Positions 49,436-57,739 of a stretch of DNA of 64,000 bases are shown one piece after another. The notes beneath the pieces were generated by a model. That model did no database searches and was not told where the DNA came from. It saw only the letters and a list, made by a program, of their open reading frames with translations. How positions within the stretch are numbered: position 1 is the first letter of the stretch; the number at the start of each line of letters is the position of its first letter. The stretch spans positions 16,219 through 80,218 of the forward strand of contig NZ_LITU01000075.1 of assembly GCF_001280595.1 (NCBI RefSeq), read 5' to 3'. This DNA comes from Paenibacillus xylanivorans (GTDB lineage Bacteria; Bacillota; Bacilli; Paenibacillales; Paenibacillaceae). The position numbers were made by a program, and so were the translations under genes.

Positions 49436-50829
49436 AAGAACACGAACCCTTCCATTTCTTCTCGAACCTCAGCGGAGATGAGCCAATCTCCAATGGCATC
49501 CGAGTAGCCCAATCCCTCTTCTGTCAGACGCAGCACCTGGTTATCCTTATCGTCCTGTCCAAGCTCAGCCATGCCCTCCGACAGCAATTCACTCAACCAT
49601 CCGTAGTCTGACATGACTTCCGTTTCGAATCGCTGATAATAATCGGTCAGTGCCAAGCCTTCCCGATGCAGCAAGGCTTTCAGAATAAAGCGACGCTTCT
49701 GCTCCTCCCGGCTCAGTACAATGCCGTAATCGGCCACATCATAGCGCTCGGTTGCCACATAATCGGCGATGATGCTTTGTGTAGCCTTATAACTAACGCC
49801 ATACTTGGAAGCATAGTGTACTTCACTGGTATACGAGCGTGCACCGCATCCCAGACCAACCATGCCTTCCTCCTGACAGCTGTAGGGTAGAAGCTCCTTA
49901 CTGCCAAAAGAAGATTGCTCTTTCGCAAATCTGCGCATGGAATACTGGACATAGCCCCGGCTTTTTAAGGTCTCACGCGCAGCCTTATACAGTTCCATCC
50001 GAATATCCGGTCCCTGACGCTGGATATCATCGGGTTTCACAATGGTATTCTCGCGAGTGTACAGTGGATAAATAAAAATCTCACCCGGCTCATATGAGAG
50101 GACACGTTCCAGGGAATACAGCCATGATTCCACCGTTTGTCCCGGCAGCCCATAGATCAGATCCAGATTCAACAAAGGAAATTCAAAACGCGCAAGCTTC
50201 TCAAGCGCGCGTTCCACTTCCTGCGGTTTCTGTGGACGGTAGATCGCAGCGGCTTCCGCTTCAATAAAACTCTGGATGCCCATACTAACCCGGTCCACGC
50301 TTCGCTCCTTCATAATCCGCAGCTTCGTGTCAGTTACGGTGTCCGGTGACGTTTCTACCGAGATCGAGGCTTGCGTTGGATCAAGCCCCATCACCTGTTC
50401 CGCAATATCAAACAAGCGTTTCAACTGAATTTCATTTAATAATGTGGGCGTTCCGCCACCGATGGCAAACCTCGAATAGGGTCTGCGTGATGTGAGTGGT
50501 GCCCATTGCCTGGCTTGCCGTTCCAGCGCATCCACATAACGCACATGGGTGTCATCACGGCGATCTGGCAACGTGAACAGATTGCAAAATCCGCAACGAG
50601 CAGCGCAAAACGGAATGTGCATATATAAAAAATACGTATCGGTGTTCTCACGTTCCCACAATGGACCGAGCGGTAACGGCGGGTTTAATTCCCGATATGC
50701 GGTCTTGTGGGGATATGAATATAAATAAGAGCGATAGGGGGAAGCAAGCACTTCTCTGAGACCTGTAGCTGTATTGGATCCGGACTGTGCGGAATGACCT
50801 GCTGTCGTATGTTGAGATTGATCGTCCAT
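49432..50829 (-). CDS. STM4012-like radical SAM protein, HemN/HemW-related
   Basis: 465-residue enzyme related to coproporphyrinogen dehydrogenase HemN and HemW. The cluster motif is HIPFCAARCGFC with Cys75, Cys79 and Cys82; GGGTPTLL and SMGIQSF are SAM-binding elements of that branch, and a HemN-like C-terminal domain follows. The family is distinct from true HemW; the partners suggest a separate pathway. The ATG at 50829 was chosen for the CAGGGAGG box 6 nt upstream; a longer reading overlaps the hydrolase gene. Overlaps the next gene by 4 bases. Confidence 0.87.
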   Translation of the reverse strand: MDDQSQHTTAGHSAQSGSNTATGLREVLASPYRSYLYSYPHKTAYRELNPPLPLGPLWERENTDTYFLYMHIPFCAARCGFCNLFTLPDRRDDTHVRYVDALERQARQWAPLTSRRPYSRFAIGGGTPTLLNEIQLKRLFDIAEQVMGLDPTQASISVETSPDTVTDTKLRIMKERSVDRVSMGIQSFIEAEAAAIYRPQKPQEVERALEKLARFEFPLLNLDLIYGLPGQTVESWLYSLERVLSYEPGEIFIYPLYTRENTIVKPDDIQRQGPDIRMELYKAARETLKSRGYVQYSMRRFAKEQSSFGSKELLPYSCQEEGMVGLGCGARSYTSEVHYASKYGVSYKATQSIIADYVATERYDVADYGIVLSREEQKRRFILKALLHREGLALTDYYQRFETEVMSDYGWLSELLSEGMAELGQDDKDNQVLRLTEEGLGYSDAIGDWLISAEVREEMEGFVFL

Positions 50830-50881
50830 CGGTTTCCTCCCTGTATCCGGTTTGTAATTGTTAATGATATGAAGCATTGTT

Positions 50882-51667
50882 CTATAAAATAAATTCACGG
50901 TAAGGCACATTCCAGACAACATCATGCGCCAACCTGTGCCCCTGATAACCATCCTCACCATAAGCCGTGCCATGATCGGAAAAAGCTAAACAAAACGTAG
51001 GCCGTGAACGCTGCCTCATTGCATCAAACAATGGCCCAAGGGCCTCGTCCACATACCGAAGCGCTGCACGCTGTGTTTCTACCGAATCCTCTCTTGCACC
51101 CTCCACAAAATAGCGATTGGGCCCATGGATGGCAGACACATTCAGGAACAAAAACAGCTTCTCATCTGGTGCGCTTTGCTCCAGCAGCTTCAAGGCATGC
51201 TGAACCTGATGCTCGGTCGATTTGGGGTTGGTCACCCCAAAATTCATCCGCCAGTAGCTCTGCTGAAAATAACCCGGCAGCACTTTGGCGATTGGATTTT
51301 TCTTGGTGAAGAAAATGACCCCGCCAATACAAATCGTACGGTACCCTTCAGCTGCAAACCCGGATACGATATCTGGTGTGTCGAACAACCAGGTATGTGG
51401 ATGAGTCTTTAATCCGGTATTCCGGGAATGAAAAAGTCGTACGTGAGAGGCTTTATCCGTATTGGCAGGTGTAGGCATGAAGCCGCCAAAAAAGGCATGA
51501 TGTGCCGCATACGTAAAACTTCCCGGGGTATGTCGCTGCTCCCAGGAACCCGAACCGCACAGGTTGGGGCAATTCTGCTCTTCCAACTTGGCGACGTCAT
51601 ACCTTAACGTGTCCAGCGTAATCATCAACAGATCATGGGAGCAAACGATGGTGTTCATATCAGTCAT
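50882..51667 (-). CDS. STM4013-like hydrolase of the alkaline phosphatase/sulfatase superfamily
   Basis: 261-residue metal-dependent hydrolase. Asp19 (MITLDTLRYD), a Thr/Ser cluster around 47-52 (RHTPGSFTYAAHH), His in SAIHGPN, Asp231-His232 (FSDHGTAYGEDGY), His244 and His248 correspond to the two-metal site of the superfamily, so the enzyme looks active. The sulfatase C/S-x-P-x-R signature is absent, which favours phosphoester or phosphono-type chemistry over a formylglycine sulfatase. The ATG overlaps the STM4014-like stop by 8 bases, with GAGGAG upstream. Confidence 0.85.
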   Translation of the reverse strand: MTDMNTIVCSHDLLMITLDTLRYDVAKLEEQNCPNLCGSGSWEQRHTPGSFTYAAHHAFFGGFMPTPANTDKASHVRLFHSRNTGLKTHPHTWLFDTPDIVSGFAAEGYRTICIGGVIFFTKKNPIAKVLPGYFQQSYWRMNFGVTNPKSTEHQVQHALKLLEQSAPDEKLFLFLNVSAIHGPNRYFVEGAREDSVETQRAALRYVDEALGPLFDAMRQRSRPTFCLAFSDHGTAYGEDGYQGHRLAHDVVWNVPYREFIL

Positions 51668-53024
51668 GGTTGTAAGGCTCCTCTCGCAAAAGCTTCATTT
51701 CCCACTCATAGGTTCCAAGTCCTTTATGCTGTACTCTGTACAATAAATCTCCGAACGGATTCACATCCAGAATATAAGCACGATGCTCAGTGCCACCACT
51801 GAGCATCACATCAATACCGGCTGACCATGAGTTGGGGAAGGCAGCCATCGCCGCTTTCGCTGCCGTCTGAACCCGTTCCATATTCTGTTCATCCAGCCCC
51901 GCTTCTGTGGGCAGCAACCTCTCATTGCGCAAATGCAGATTGGTGATCGGTGTCTGACTAAGCCGTACGACGGCATGACCTGCTTGTCCTCCTGCCACAA
52001 GCTGGCGAATATCAAACACGCTTGAACCCAGGGACGCTTTTGCCATCCAACGTTCAATCTGGGCACCCTCAGCACACAGCCAATCCATGAGCGGTGAAAT
52101 CTCCGAAGTACATGTGTACCTGCGCATCCGGCCTTCATTGTAAAAAATGGTCTTTCCCTGAACCCGTTCCATTCCCACCGTGGTTATGGCGATTTCGGCA
52201 CCCGTTCGCGGATTAATTTGATAGGCAACAACACCTGAAGCCCCGGAGCCACACGCAAGTTTTACAAAAACGCGATTCATACCGGCAGCTTTCATCGCTA
52301 GGCGCAGGTCTTCATAATTGCTGATCAACTCCGATGATGGGAGCATTGGAGGGATCTGAACCCCGTGTGAGGATAGATGTTGCTGACATTTCCTTTTATC
52401 AAACATGATCGCAATGTCATGGGGATCATTCATGAAACGTGCATTGGGCCAAAATTCCCGAGCTTCACGGCCGATTCGTTCCAAACATGCCTTCCAGCCA
52501 CGAAACCATTGACCAGGGGCATATATCTGCCCCCAATCCTGTTCAAGAGCGAGTGTCTGTTCTGCCGGAATCATTCTTGCAGAAGTACCATCCGTTAACT
52601 GAGCTGTATCATTCACTGCTCCGAGAAAGAGCAGCTCACGCTCCACCTCCCACTCCTCGCCTGGGGCATCCATTCGAATAAGAGGTACGTTACTCGCTCC
52701 GTAAACTGAATCATGATTCGCATATGACATGGATGCTGGTGAAGATGTCCACTTCGCTCCGTGCGTGTGTGCAGCAACTTCCCCTTTCAGACATTGCTGT
52801 ACGGCATCTGCCATAGTTCCGCCCTTTCTCCAAGTCTTTAGCAAACGGGCATAAGGCAGCACAAGTGCAGGTTGTAAGCCAAGACGCTGTCTTGCCTCCT
52901 GTAATCCAAGGGTACGGCGATTATTCGGGTTCCCAATTAACAATAAAGGCTGCTCCAGAGTTTTATCCGAATCCTTAAATTGGCGTTGCAAATTTTGTTC
53001 CATTTCCGTCATGCCTGACATCAT
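51660..53024 (-). CDS. STM4014-like ATP-grasp protein
   Basis: 454-residue protein with an ATP-grasp fold in the C-terminal two thirds: VFVKLACGSGASGVVAY (nucleotide-binding lysine region), FDIRQLVAGG, and the metal-ligand segment GIDVMLSGG...ILDVNPFGDLL with Asp and Asn. ATP-grasp enzymes ligate carboxylates to amines or thiols through acyl phosphates. The N-terminal part (LLLIGNPNNRRTLGLQEA) is a pre-ATP-grasp-like domain. The ATG follows the STM4015-like TAA directly, so it is coupled. Substrate unknown. Confidence 0.83.
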   Translation of the reverse strand: MMSGMTEMEQNLQRQFKDSDKTLEQPLLLIGNPNNRRTLGLQEARQRLGLQPALVLPYARLLKTWRKGGTMADAVQQCLKGEVAAHTHGAKWTSSPASMSYANHDSVYGASNVPLIRMDAPGEEWEVERELLFLGAVNDTAQLTDGTSARMIPAEQTLALEQDWGQIYAPGQWFRGWKACLERIGREAREFWPNARFMNDPHDIAIMFDKRKCQQHLSSHGVQIPPMLPSSELISNYEDLRLAMKAAGMNRVFVKLACGSGASGVVAYQINPRTGAEIAITTVGMERVQGKTIFYNEGRMRRYTCTSEISPLMDWLCAEGAQIERWMAKASLGSSVFDIRQLVAGGQAGHAVVRLSQTPITNLHLRNERLLPTEAGLDEQNMERVQTAAKAAMAAFPNSWSAGIDVMLSGGTEHRAYILDVNPFGDLLYRVQHKGLGTYEWEMKLLREEPYNHD

Positions 53025-53867
53025 TTATTCCGTTAACGACGGGTAACGCCAGTCATCTTCATCACTCTGTTGTTGCTCGCTGACATCTACAGATATGCCA
53101 GAACGTTTCCAGCGAATGAGCATTTCGTCCGTCATGTAGTGATAACTGAGATTGAGATGTTTAAGTTTTTTGATTTTGTCACTGGCAAGCAGCGCCTCAG
53201 CCCCTTCATCAGACAACGTTCCCTCTGACAGATCCAGGACTTCAAGTTGATCCAGAATCGGAGCCTCCGCTGCAGCTTTCGCAATCTCATCCTGAATCTC
53301 ACTATCTTTCAAACCCAGGTAGACGAGCTTTGGAAATAAGCCCTGTTCCAAAAGTGGCAGTACATCTTGGAGTGAACCGTCGAATCCATAATCCTCCACG
53401 CCCAAATACAGTTCAAGCTTGCGCAATTCAGGCAACTTTGCCCGAGCAATTGAAGCTAACACGCCTTGGGGCAGACCACCGCAAATAATGATCAATTCTT
53501 CAAGTTTGGCATGCTGAATTGGCTCCAGACTTAGTCCGCTGCTGCCCTTCACTGAGAAGGACTTCAATTCAGGAAAAGCAACCAATAGTGGTGTGAGATC
53601 CGTCTGAATAATCCAAGATACCTCGCATTCTTCAAAGCCCATATCTCCGATAAACAGTTTCTTCAAAGACGGAAAGCTTGGAGCCAGTTCAATGAGCGTG
53701 CCCATGAATTCATCCGGCGAATTTTCATAAGCTTGTCCCCAGTCTCCAATAATCAGGCTCTCCAGCGAACCAGCCTCCGGTGTGGCGGCCAGTTCCCTGA
53801 TAAACTTCCCCATTCGAATACCGTTCTCATAATCATCATAAGACACCGTTAGCTTCACTTCTTGCAT
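53025..53867 (-). CDS. STM4015-like leucine-rich-repeat protein
   Basis: 280-residue soluble acidic protein with ribonuclease-inhibitor-like leucine-rich repeats (units such as LESLIIGDWG, LKKLFIGDMG, LRKLELYLGV, LVYLGLKDSEI, LEVLDLSEGTL, LKHLNLSYHYM). No catalytic motif is seen, so a scaffold or binding role is likely. The ATG at 53867 has GGAGGGG 8 nt upstream; a longer reading of nine codons contains that box. First large gene of the operon, preceded by a 32-codon small ORF. Confidence 0.82.
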   Translation of the reverse strand: MQEVKLTVSYDDYENGIRMGKFIRELAATPEAGSLESLIIGDWGQAYENSPDEFMGTLIELAPSFPSLKKLFIGDMGFEECEVSWIIQTDLTPLLVAFPELKSFSVKGSSGLSLEPIQHAKLEELIIICGGLPQGVLASIARAKLPELRKLELYLGVEDYGFDGSLQDVLPLLEQGLFPKLVYLGLKDSEIQDEIAKAAAEAPILDQLEVLDLSEGTLSDEGAEALLASDKIKKLKHLNLSYHYMTDEMLIRWKRSGISVDVSEQQQSDEDDWRYPSLTE

Positions 53868-53890
53868 AAGCAAATCCCCTCCGTTTGAGT

Positions 53891-53989
53891 TCATTGATGA
53901 TTCGTTAATTTGAATGTTAACCCATACACCATAAAGCTTGCAACTTCTTCCAACCCCGGTCCTAATGCTCTGCTCAAACGTGAAATCAT
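53891..53989 (-). CDS. 32-residue small ORF heading the STM4015-4011-like operon
   Basis: Small ORF MISRLSRALGPGLEEVASFM... ending in TNHQ. The ATG at 53989 has GGAGGG 7 nt upstream, a near-perfect ribosome binding site, and a candidate promoter ends 25 bases before it. The stop is 23 bases before the STM4015-like ATG. The frame is open further upstream to a TTG at 54097 with no ribosome binding site. It could be a leader peptide, a small substrate of the downstream enzymes, or chance. Confidence 0.4.
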   Translation of the reverse strand: MISRLSRALGPGLEEVASFMVYGLTFKLTNHQ

Positions 53990-54013
53990 CGTATTTCCCT
54001 CCATAGGTATAAG

Positions 54014-54042
54014 AACATACGTTCCATCACTCTCTTGAACAA
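54014..54042 (-). promoter_or_regulatory. Candidate promoter of the STM4015-4011-like operon
   Basis: Minus strand TTGTTC (54042-54037), 17 bases, TATGTT (54019-54014). It lies between the rdgB terminator and the small ORF, the only place where this operon can have a promoter of its own. Confidence 0.4.
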
Positions 54043-54107
54043 AACCGGGATTTATTTTGGGTCCACGGACTGGCCTTGTTGAGATTAACTCACGCAATAA
54101 AATAAAA

Positions 54108-54170
54108 AAACGTTAATGGTTGGTAAACCATCCCACAGGAATGATTATTACCTTCCACTAACGCTTTGAT
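54108..54170 (-). terminator. Terminator after rdgB
   Basis: Long stem AGCGTTAGTGG..GGTAA / TTACC..CCATTAACGTT with two mismatches, followed by TTTTTTTATTTT on the minus strand. Confidence 0.9.
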
Positions 54171-54233
54171 ATTTAAGTAAGGCACTAATTCGCCTTATAC
54201 ATTCATATTCGTATGAACCGATTCGGTTGAAGC

Positions 54234-54857
54234 TCAGCCTTCCAGTGTGGATACGAGCGCTCTCAGCGCATGACCCCGGTGACTGATCGCCTGCTTTTGC
54301 TCCAGCGTAAGCTCTGCCATCGTCATCTCGTATTCAGGCACATAGAAGAGTGGGTCATATCCAAAACCACCACCACCGGCTGCTTCTGCTGTGATCCAAC
54401 CTTCCACCATGCCTTCTGATTCATACTTGTCTCCGGTTGCCGGATCATACAGCACCAGTGCACAGACGAAACGGGCCGGACTCAGCAGCGGTTGCTCCGT
54501 ATCTTCACCGGATTTGAGCGATTCCAGTGTCTCAAGCAGCTTGGCATTGTTCTTCGCATCGGTTGCGCCTTCGCCAGCATATCTCGCAGAGTACACTCCC
54601 GGGTCACCGTCCAGCAGATCCACGCACAATCCCGAATCGTCAGCCAGGACAGGAAGCCCAAGTGCATCCCCCACCGCTTTGGCTTTCTTCCAGGCATTCT
54701 CGGCAAAGGTTACGCCATCCTCAACGACATCCGGCAGCTCCGGATAGTCGAACATGCTTTTGACCTCTTTGCCCAGCGGAGCAAATGCATGGGTAAATTC
54801 ACGTACTTTCCCCGCATTGCGGGTTGCAACAATGATTATTGAGCTATCCAAACTCAT
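54234..54857 (-). CDS. rdgB: XTP/dITP diphosphatase (RdgB/HAM1 family)
   Basis: 207-residue house-cleaning enzyme that hydrolyses XTP, dITP and ITP. It starts with the family motif VATRNAGKVREF, and LADDSGLCVDLLDGDPGVYSARYAG and SHRGHALRAL (given in parts: DDSGLCVDLLDGDPGVYSAR) are diagnostic. The ATG stands two bases after the rph stop with AGGAGAA upstream. The rph-rdgB pair is the normal order in Bacillus. Confidence 0.96.
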   Translation of the reverse strand: MSLDSSIIIVATRNAGKVREFTHAFAPLGKEVKSMFDYPELPDVVEDGVTFAENAWKKAKAVGDALGLPVLADDSGLCVDLLDGDPGVYSARYAGEGATDAKNNAKLLETLESLKSGEDTEQPLLSPARFVCALVLYDPATGDKYESEGMVEGWITAEAAGGGGFGYDPLFYVPEYEMTMAELTLEQKQAISHRGHALRALVSTLEG

Positions 54858-54858
54858 C

Positions 54859-55617
54859 TTAAGCTTCTCCTAATCCACGAGCACCGATCTTGAGTGCAAT
54901 AGGACCAAGAACTTCTTTTTGACGCTCAATCATTTCCAGAATGCCCTGCTCACCCAGCTCCAGCATCGCGTTCAGCTCACGACGGTCAAATGGTGCTTCT
55001 TCGCCTGTTCCCTGAAGCTCCACATATTTCCCGCCGCCTGTCATCACCAGGTTCATGTCCACCTTGGCTTTGGAATCTTCATCATAGTTCAGATCCAGCA
55101 CAGGCTGTTCTCCAACTACACCCACACTTACCGCTGCAATGAAGTCCGTAATCGGGAACACTTGCAGTTTATGTTGTTGGGCAATTTTGTTCACAGCGAG
55201 AGCCAGAGCTACAAACGAACCGGTAATGGACGTTGTACGTGTACCCCCGTCTGCTTGTATAACATCACAGTCCAGTGTAATCGTACGTTCACCCAGCGCC
55301 TGCAAATTAACGACCGAGCGCAATGCCCGGCCAATCAGACGCTGAATTTCCATGGTGCGTCCAGTCAATTTGCCGCGGTTCGCTTCACGCTGGTTCCGGG
55401 TATGTGTTGCACGTGGCAGCATGGAGTATTCGGCCGTAACCCAACCTTTACCCTGCCCTTTCATAAAGGGAGGAACACGTTCCTCCACAGTAGCTGTACA
55501 GATAACCTTGGTATCTCCCACTTCAATCAGTACAGAACCTTCGGCGTATTTATTCGTGTTAATTGTTAAATTCATCGGGCGCAGCTGGTCGCTGGTTCGT
55601 CCGTTAGATCTCATCAT
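54859..55617 (-). CDS. rph: Ribonuclease PH
   Basis: 252-residue phosphorolytic 3'-5' exoribonuclease that trims tRNA 3' ends. Typical motifs are [20 protein letters not shown]-type start, [19 protein letters not shown] region ([16 protein letters not shown]) and [14 protein letters not shown]. Two adjacent ATGs follow GGAGG; 55617 is used. Forms a two-gene unit with rdgB. Confidence 0.97.
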   Translation of the reverse strand: MMRSNGRTSDQLRPMNLTINTNKYAEGSVLIEVGDTKVICTATVEERVPPFMKGQGKGWVTAEYSMLPRATHTRNQREANRGKLTGRTMEIQRLIGRALRSVVNLQALGERTITLDCDVIQADGGTRTTSITGSFVALALAVNKIAQQHKLQVFPITDFIAAVSVGVVGEQPVLDLNYDEDSKAKVDMNLVMTGGGKYVELQGTGEEAPFDRRELNAMLELGEQGILEMIERQKEVLGPIALKIGARGLGEA

Positions 55618-55689
55618 TTCTGCCTCCTACGACTTAAGCATCCTGTAATGTCGAGCTTGTTCTTACTTTTACTAATCCCTTCTATATTA

Positions 55690-55769
55690 CCAAAGAGTTC
55701 ACTTAAAAGCATCCTGTCCCCCAAAGAGTTCTGTTAAAAGCATCCTATCCACCAAGAGTTCTGTCAACC
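55690..55769. repeat. Imperfect 31-bp tandem repeat between rph and gerM-like gene
   Basis: Units start at 55690, 55721 and 55752 (third partial). The shared core is CCAAAGAGTTC, then TTAAAAGCATCCT; a further decayed CTTAAGCATCCTGT is at 55633. The last unit forms one arm of a hairpin (about 55750-55792) with GACAG/CTGTC that may terminate the gerM-like gene. Confidence 0.6.
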
Positions 55770-55793
55770 GTACGCCAGACAGCTCTTTGTGGC

Positions 55794-56849
55794 TTAAATT
55801 GGAATTTCATTGATATATTCAGGCTTCGATACGGGGGCACTGTAATCCCGATTATCATCACTCATGACTGTCTTTTGGCCATTCCATTCGATCTGGACTT
55901 TAGCTTCCTTGCCTGCTATGTTCTCGGCCGTGGTCAACACCACGGATTGTAACAGTTCACTTGGTACGACATCTCCCTCGATGAACATGTCGTCTTTGAG
56001 TGCAACCGTTACGGTTCCATCCTCGGACGTTTTGACCGATTGCAGCTGGGTTCCGCCTGTCATAACCTCTTCCAGCTCGCCGCCTTTGGCTGGCCCCTTG
56101 ATCAACTCGTTCAACGCTGCCTGCACCCGATCTCCACCTGGTGTCACAAGACGTGTGACCGGAACATAATATTGGATGCCTGCAGGCGAAGCGGCTGAAA
56201 AATAAACCGTCACAGGACTGCTGTTGGTCGTGAATGTATCACCCAAATCGAGATTGATGCCCACCGCCCGGTTCAACGGTTCCGGCAGCGGCGTACTGTT
56301 TACTGGCATTTGCGTCAGCTTTTTGCCGTCCACCCAGATCTGTACGTTCTGCACATCCGGTGTACCGGTGAGTGTCCAGGTTACAGCCTCCAGCATTTTG
56401 CGCTCATTCTTGGCATCATACTTGGCAAAGTTGCCGGAGAACTCCACAACTGCCAGCTTGTCATCCGAATGAATCGTTACGTTCTGAACAACGGTGCCCT
56501 GCGGGAGAACGCCCTGAAACCCTTCAGGCAACATTCCTGCATATGGACCGCCAGTCACGAGCGTATCCAGGGCCGTTTTGGGACTGCTAACGTCCGTCCC
56601 CGACGGAAGGGTCATGGATACCGGAGCCAGCAAACCTTGCTGGTCCTGCAAATACACGGTTGTAAGCGGCAGCTTGGCGAGTGATCCATTGCCCTCGGCC
56701 GCCTGAATCATGGCCGCTTCCTGAATTGGCGGCGGTGGATCGATTGCCTCGGAGGACTGTGCCCCAAACATGCCACATCCTGATAACACCACAGGAATAC
56801 TCAACAGCGCAGCTGCAGAAGCTGTACGCAAATAACGGATCTTACTCAT
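55794..56849 (-). CDS. gerM: GerM-domain lipoprotein
   Basis: 351-residue lipoprotein. The signal peptide ends in the lipobox VVLSGCGMF with Cys at about 25. Two GerMN repeats follow: about 60-170 (VYLQDQQGLLAPVSMTLP) and about 210-330 (VYFSAASPAGIQYYVPVTRLV). In B. subtilis GerM acts in sporulation and germination and sits next to rph. The ATG at 56849 follows GAGGGGG by 9 nt; the upstream 14 codons are not included. Confidence 0.9.
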   Translation of the reverse strand: MSKIRYLRTASAAALLSIPVVLSGCGMFGAQSSEAIDPPPPIQEAAMIQAAEGNGSLAKLPLTTVYLQDQQGLLAPVSMTLPSGTDVSSPKTALDTLVTGGPYAGMLPEGFQGVLPQGTVVQNVTIHSDDKLAVVEFSGNFAKYDAKNERKMLEAVTWTLTGTPDVQNVQIWVDGKKLTQMPVNSTPLPEPLNRAVGINLDLGDTFTTNSSPVTVYFSAASPAGIQYYVPVTRLVTPGGDRVQAALNELIKGPAKGGELEEVMTGGTQLQSVKTSEDGTVTVALKDDMFIEGDVVPSELLQSVVLTTAENIAGKEAKVQIEWNGQKTVMSDDNRDYSAPVSKPEYINEIPI

Positions 56850-57063
56850 GATCACGTTCCCCCTCATCATTTTTACAGTTTGTACTACCATGTATACGAG
56901 CCTTTGTCCAAAAAATAACTACTTTTTAAACAAGCTCACCATGCATAAAGCCAAAAACAGGCGCTCCATCCCCATCGAAGGTAGTAAAAGAAACCCAAAA
57001 CGGTTAATAACGTATTAGGATACAAGTGTAGGGACATTGCTAACTTCAGAGGAGGAATCGCCC

Positions 57064-57630
57064 ATGGAACATCCTGAGCAAGAAAAAATCCCTTACAGCC
57101 TGAATAGCCGTAAAGTGGCAGAGGCCACAAGGGAATGGCTGCACAAGCGGGGCGTTACGATCCTTGAGATTGCAGAACTGGTTATGATGCTGCAGAAAAA
57201 GTATTATCCGGGTCTTACGATGGAAGAATGTATTGACAATGTGGAGAAGGTTCTCCGTAAGCGCGAGGTACAGAACGCTGTTTTGACCGGCATCCAACTT
57301 GATCTTCTGGCAGAACAGGGTCAACTCATTTCTCCTTTGCAGGAGATGATTGAGAATGATGAAGGGTTATATGGCGTGGATGAGATTCTTGCATTCTCCA
57401 TCGTCAACGTATATGGCAGTATCGGATTTACGAATTACGGCTATGTAGACAAGCTAAAACCCGGTGTACTTGAACGTTTAAACGACAAGAGCCTCGGGCC
57501 TGTGCACACGTTTCTGGATGATATCGTGGGGGCTATCGCCTCGGCGGCCAGCAGTCGGATTGCGCATCGCAAACAATCGGAGCTTGAAGAAGCTTTGGGA
57601 GAAAAACCGGTCAGCGATGATATCGTATAA
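57064..57630 (+). CDS. Phosphatidylglycerophosphatase A-like protein (YutG type)
   Basis: 188-residue PgpA-family protein. The VDEILAFSIVNVYGSIGFTNYG region (given in part: FTNYGYVDKLKPG) and the catalytic-type segment HTFLDDIVGAIASA with acidic pair fit the family. Unlike the proteobacterial PgpA it has no clear membrane helices, as for B. subtilis YutG. It would dephosphorylate phosphatidylglycerol phosphate or a related phosphate. The ATG follows AGAGGAGGA. Convergent with the ferric-reductase-like gene across a shared terminator. Confidence 0.82.
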   Translation: MEHPEQEKIPYSLNSRKVAEATREWLHKRGVTILEIAELVMMLQKKYYPGLTMEECIDNVEKVLRKREVQNAVLTGIQLDLLAEQGQLISPLQEMIENDEGLYGVDEILAFSIVNVYGSIGFTNYGYVDKLKPGVLERLNDKSLGPVHTFLDDIVGAIASAASSRIAHRKQSELEEALGEKPVSDDIV

Positions 57631-57699
57631 TTTGCATGGGTGATTAGGATGTTGGAATTGAACGAACCAAGTACATTCAAGACGATTCTAATCATGACA

Positions 57700-57724
57700 A
57701 AAAGGCGGCCACCAGGCCGCTTCT
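57700..57724. terminator. Bidirectional terminator
   Basis: GCGGCC-ACCA-GGCCGC stem with A-run before and T-rich tract after, between convergent genes. Confidence 0.85.
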
Positions 57725-57739
57725 TTTGGATATATTCGC

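Noticed and set aside
49432-50829. Calling the STM4012-like protein HemW or HemN of the heme pathway
   Set aside because: It shares the cluster motif, but its operon partners belong to a different set and no heme genes are nearby.
53990-54097. N-terminal extension of the small ORF ahead of the STM4015-like gene to a TTG at 54097
   Set aside because: The TTG begins inside the tail of the rdgB terminator, lacks a ribosome binding site, and the candidate promoter lies downstream of it.
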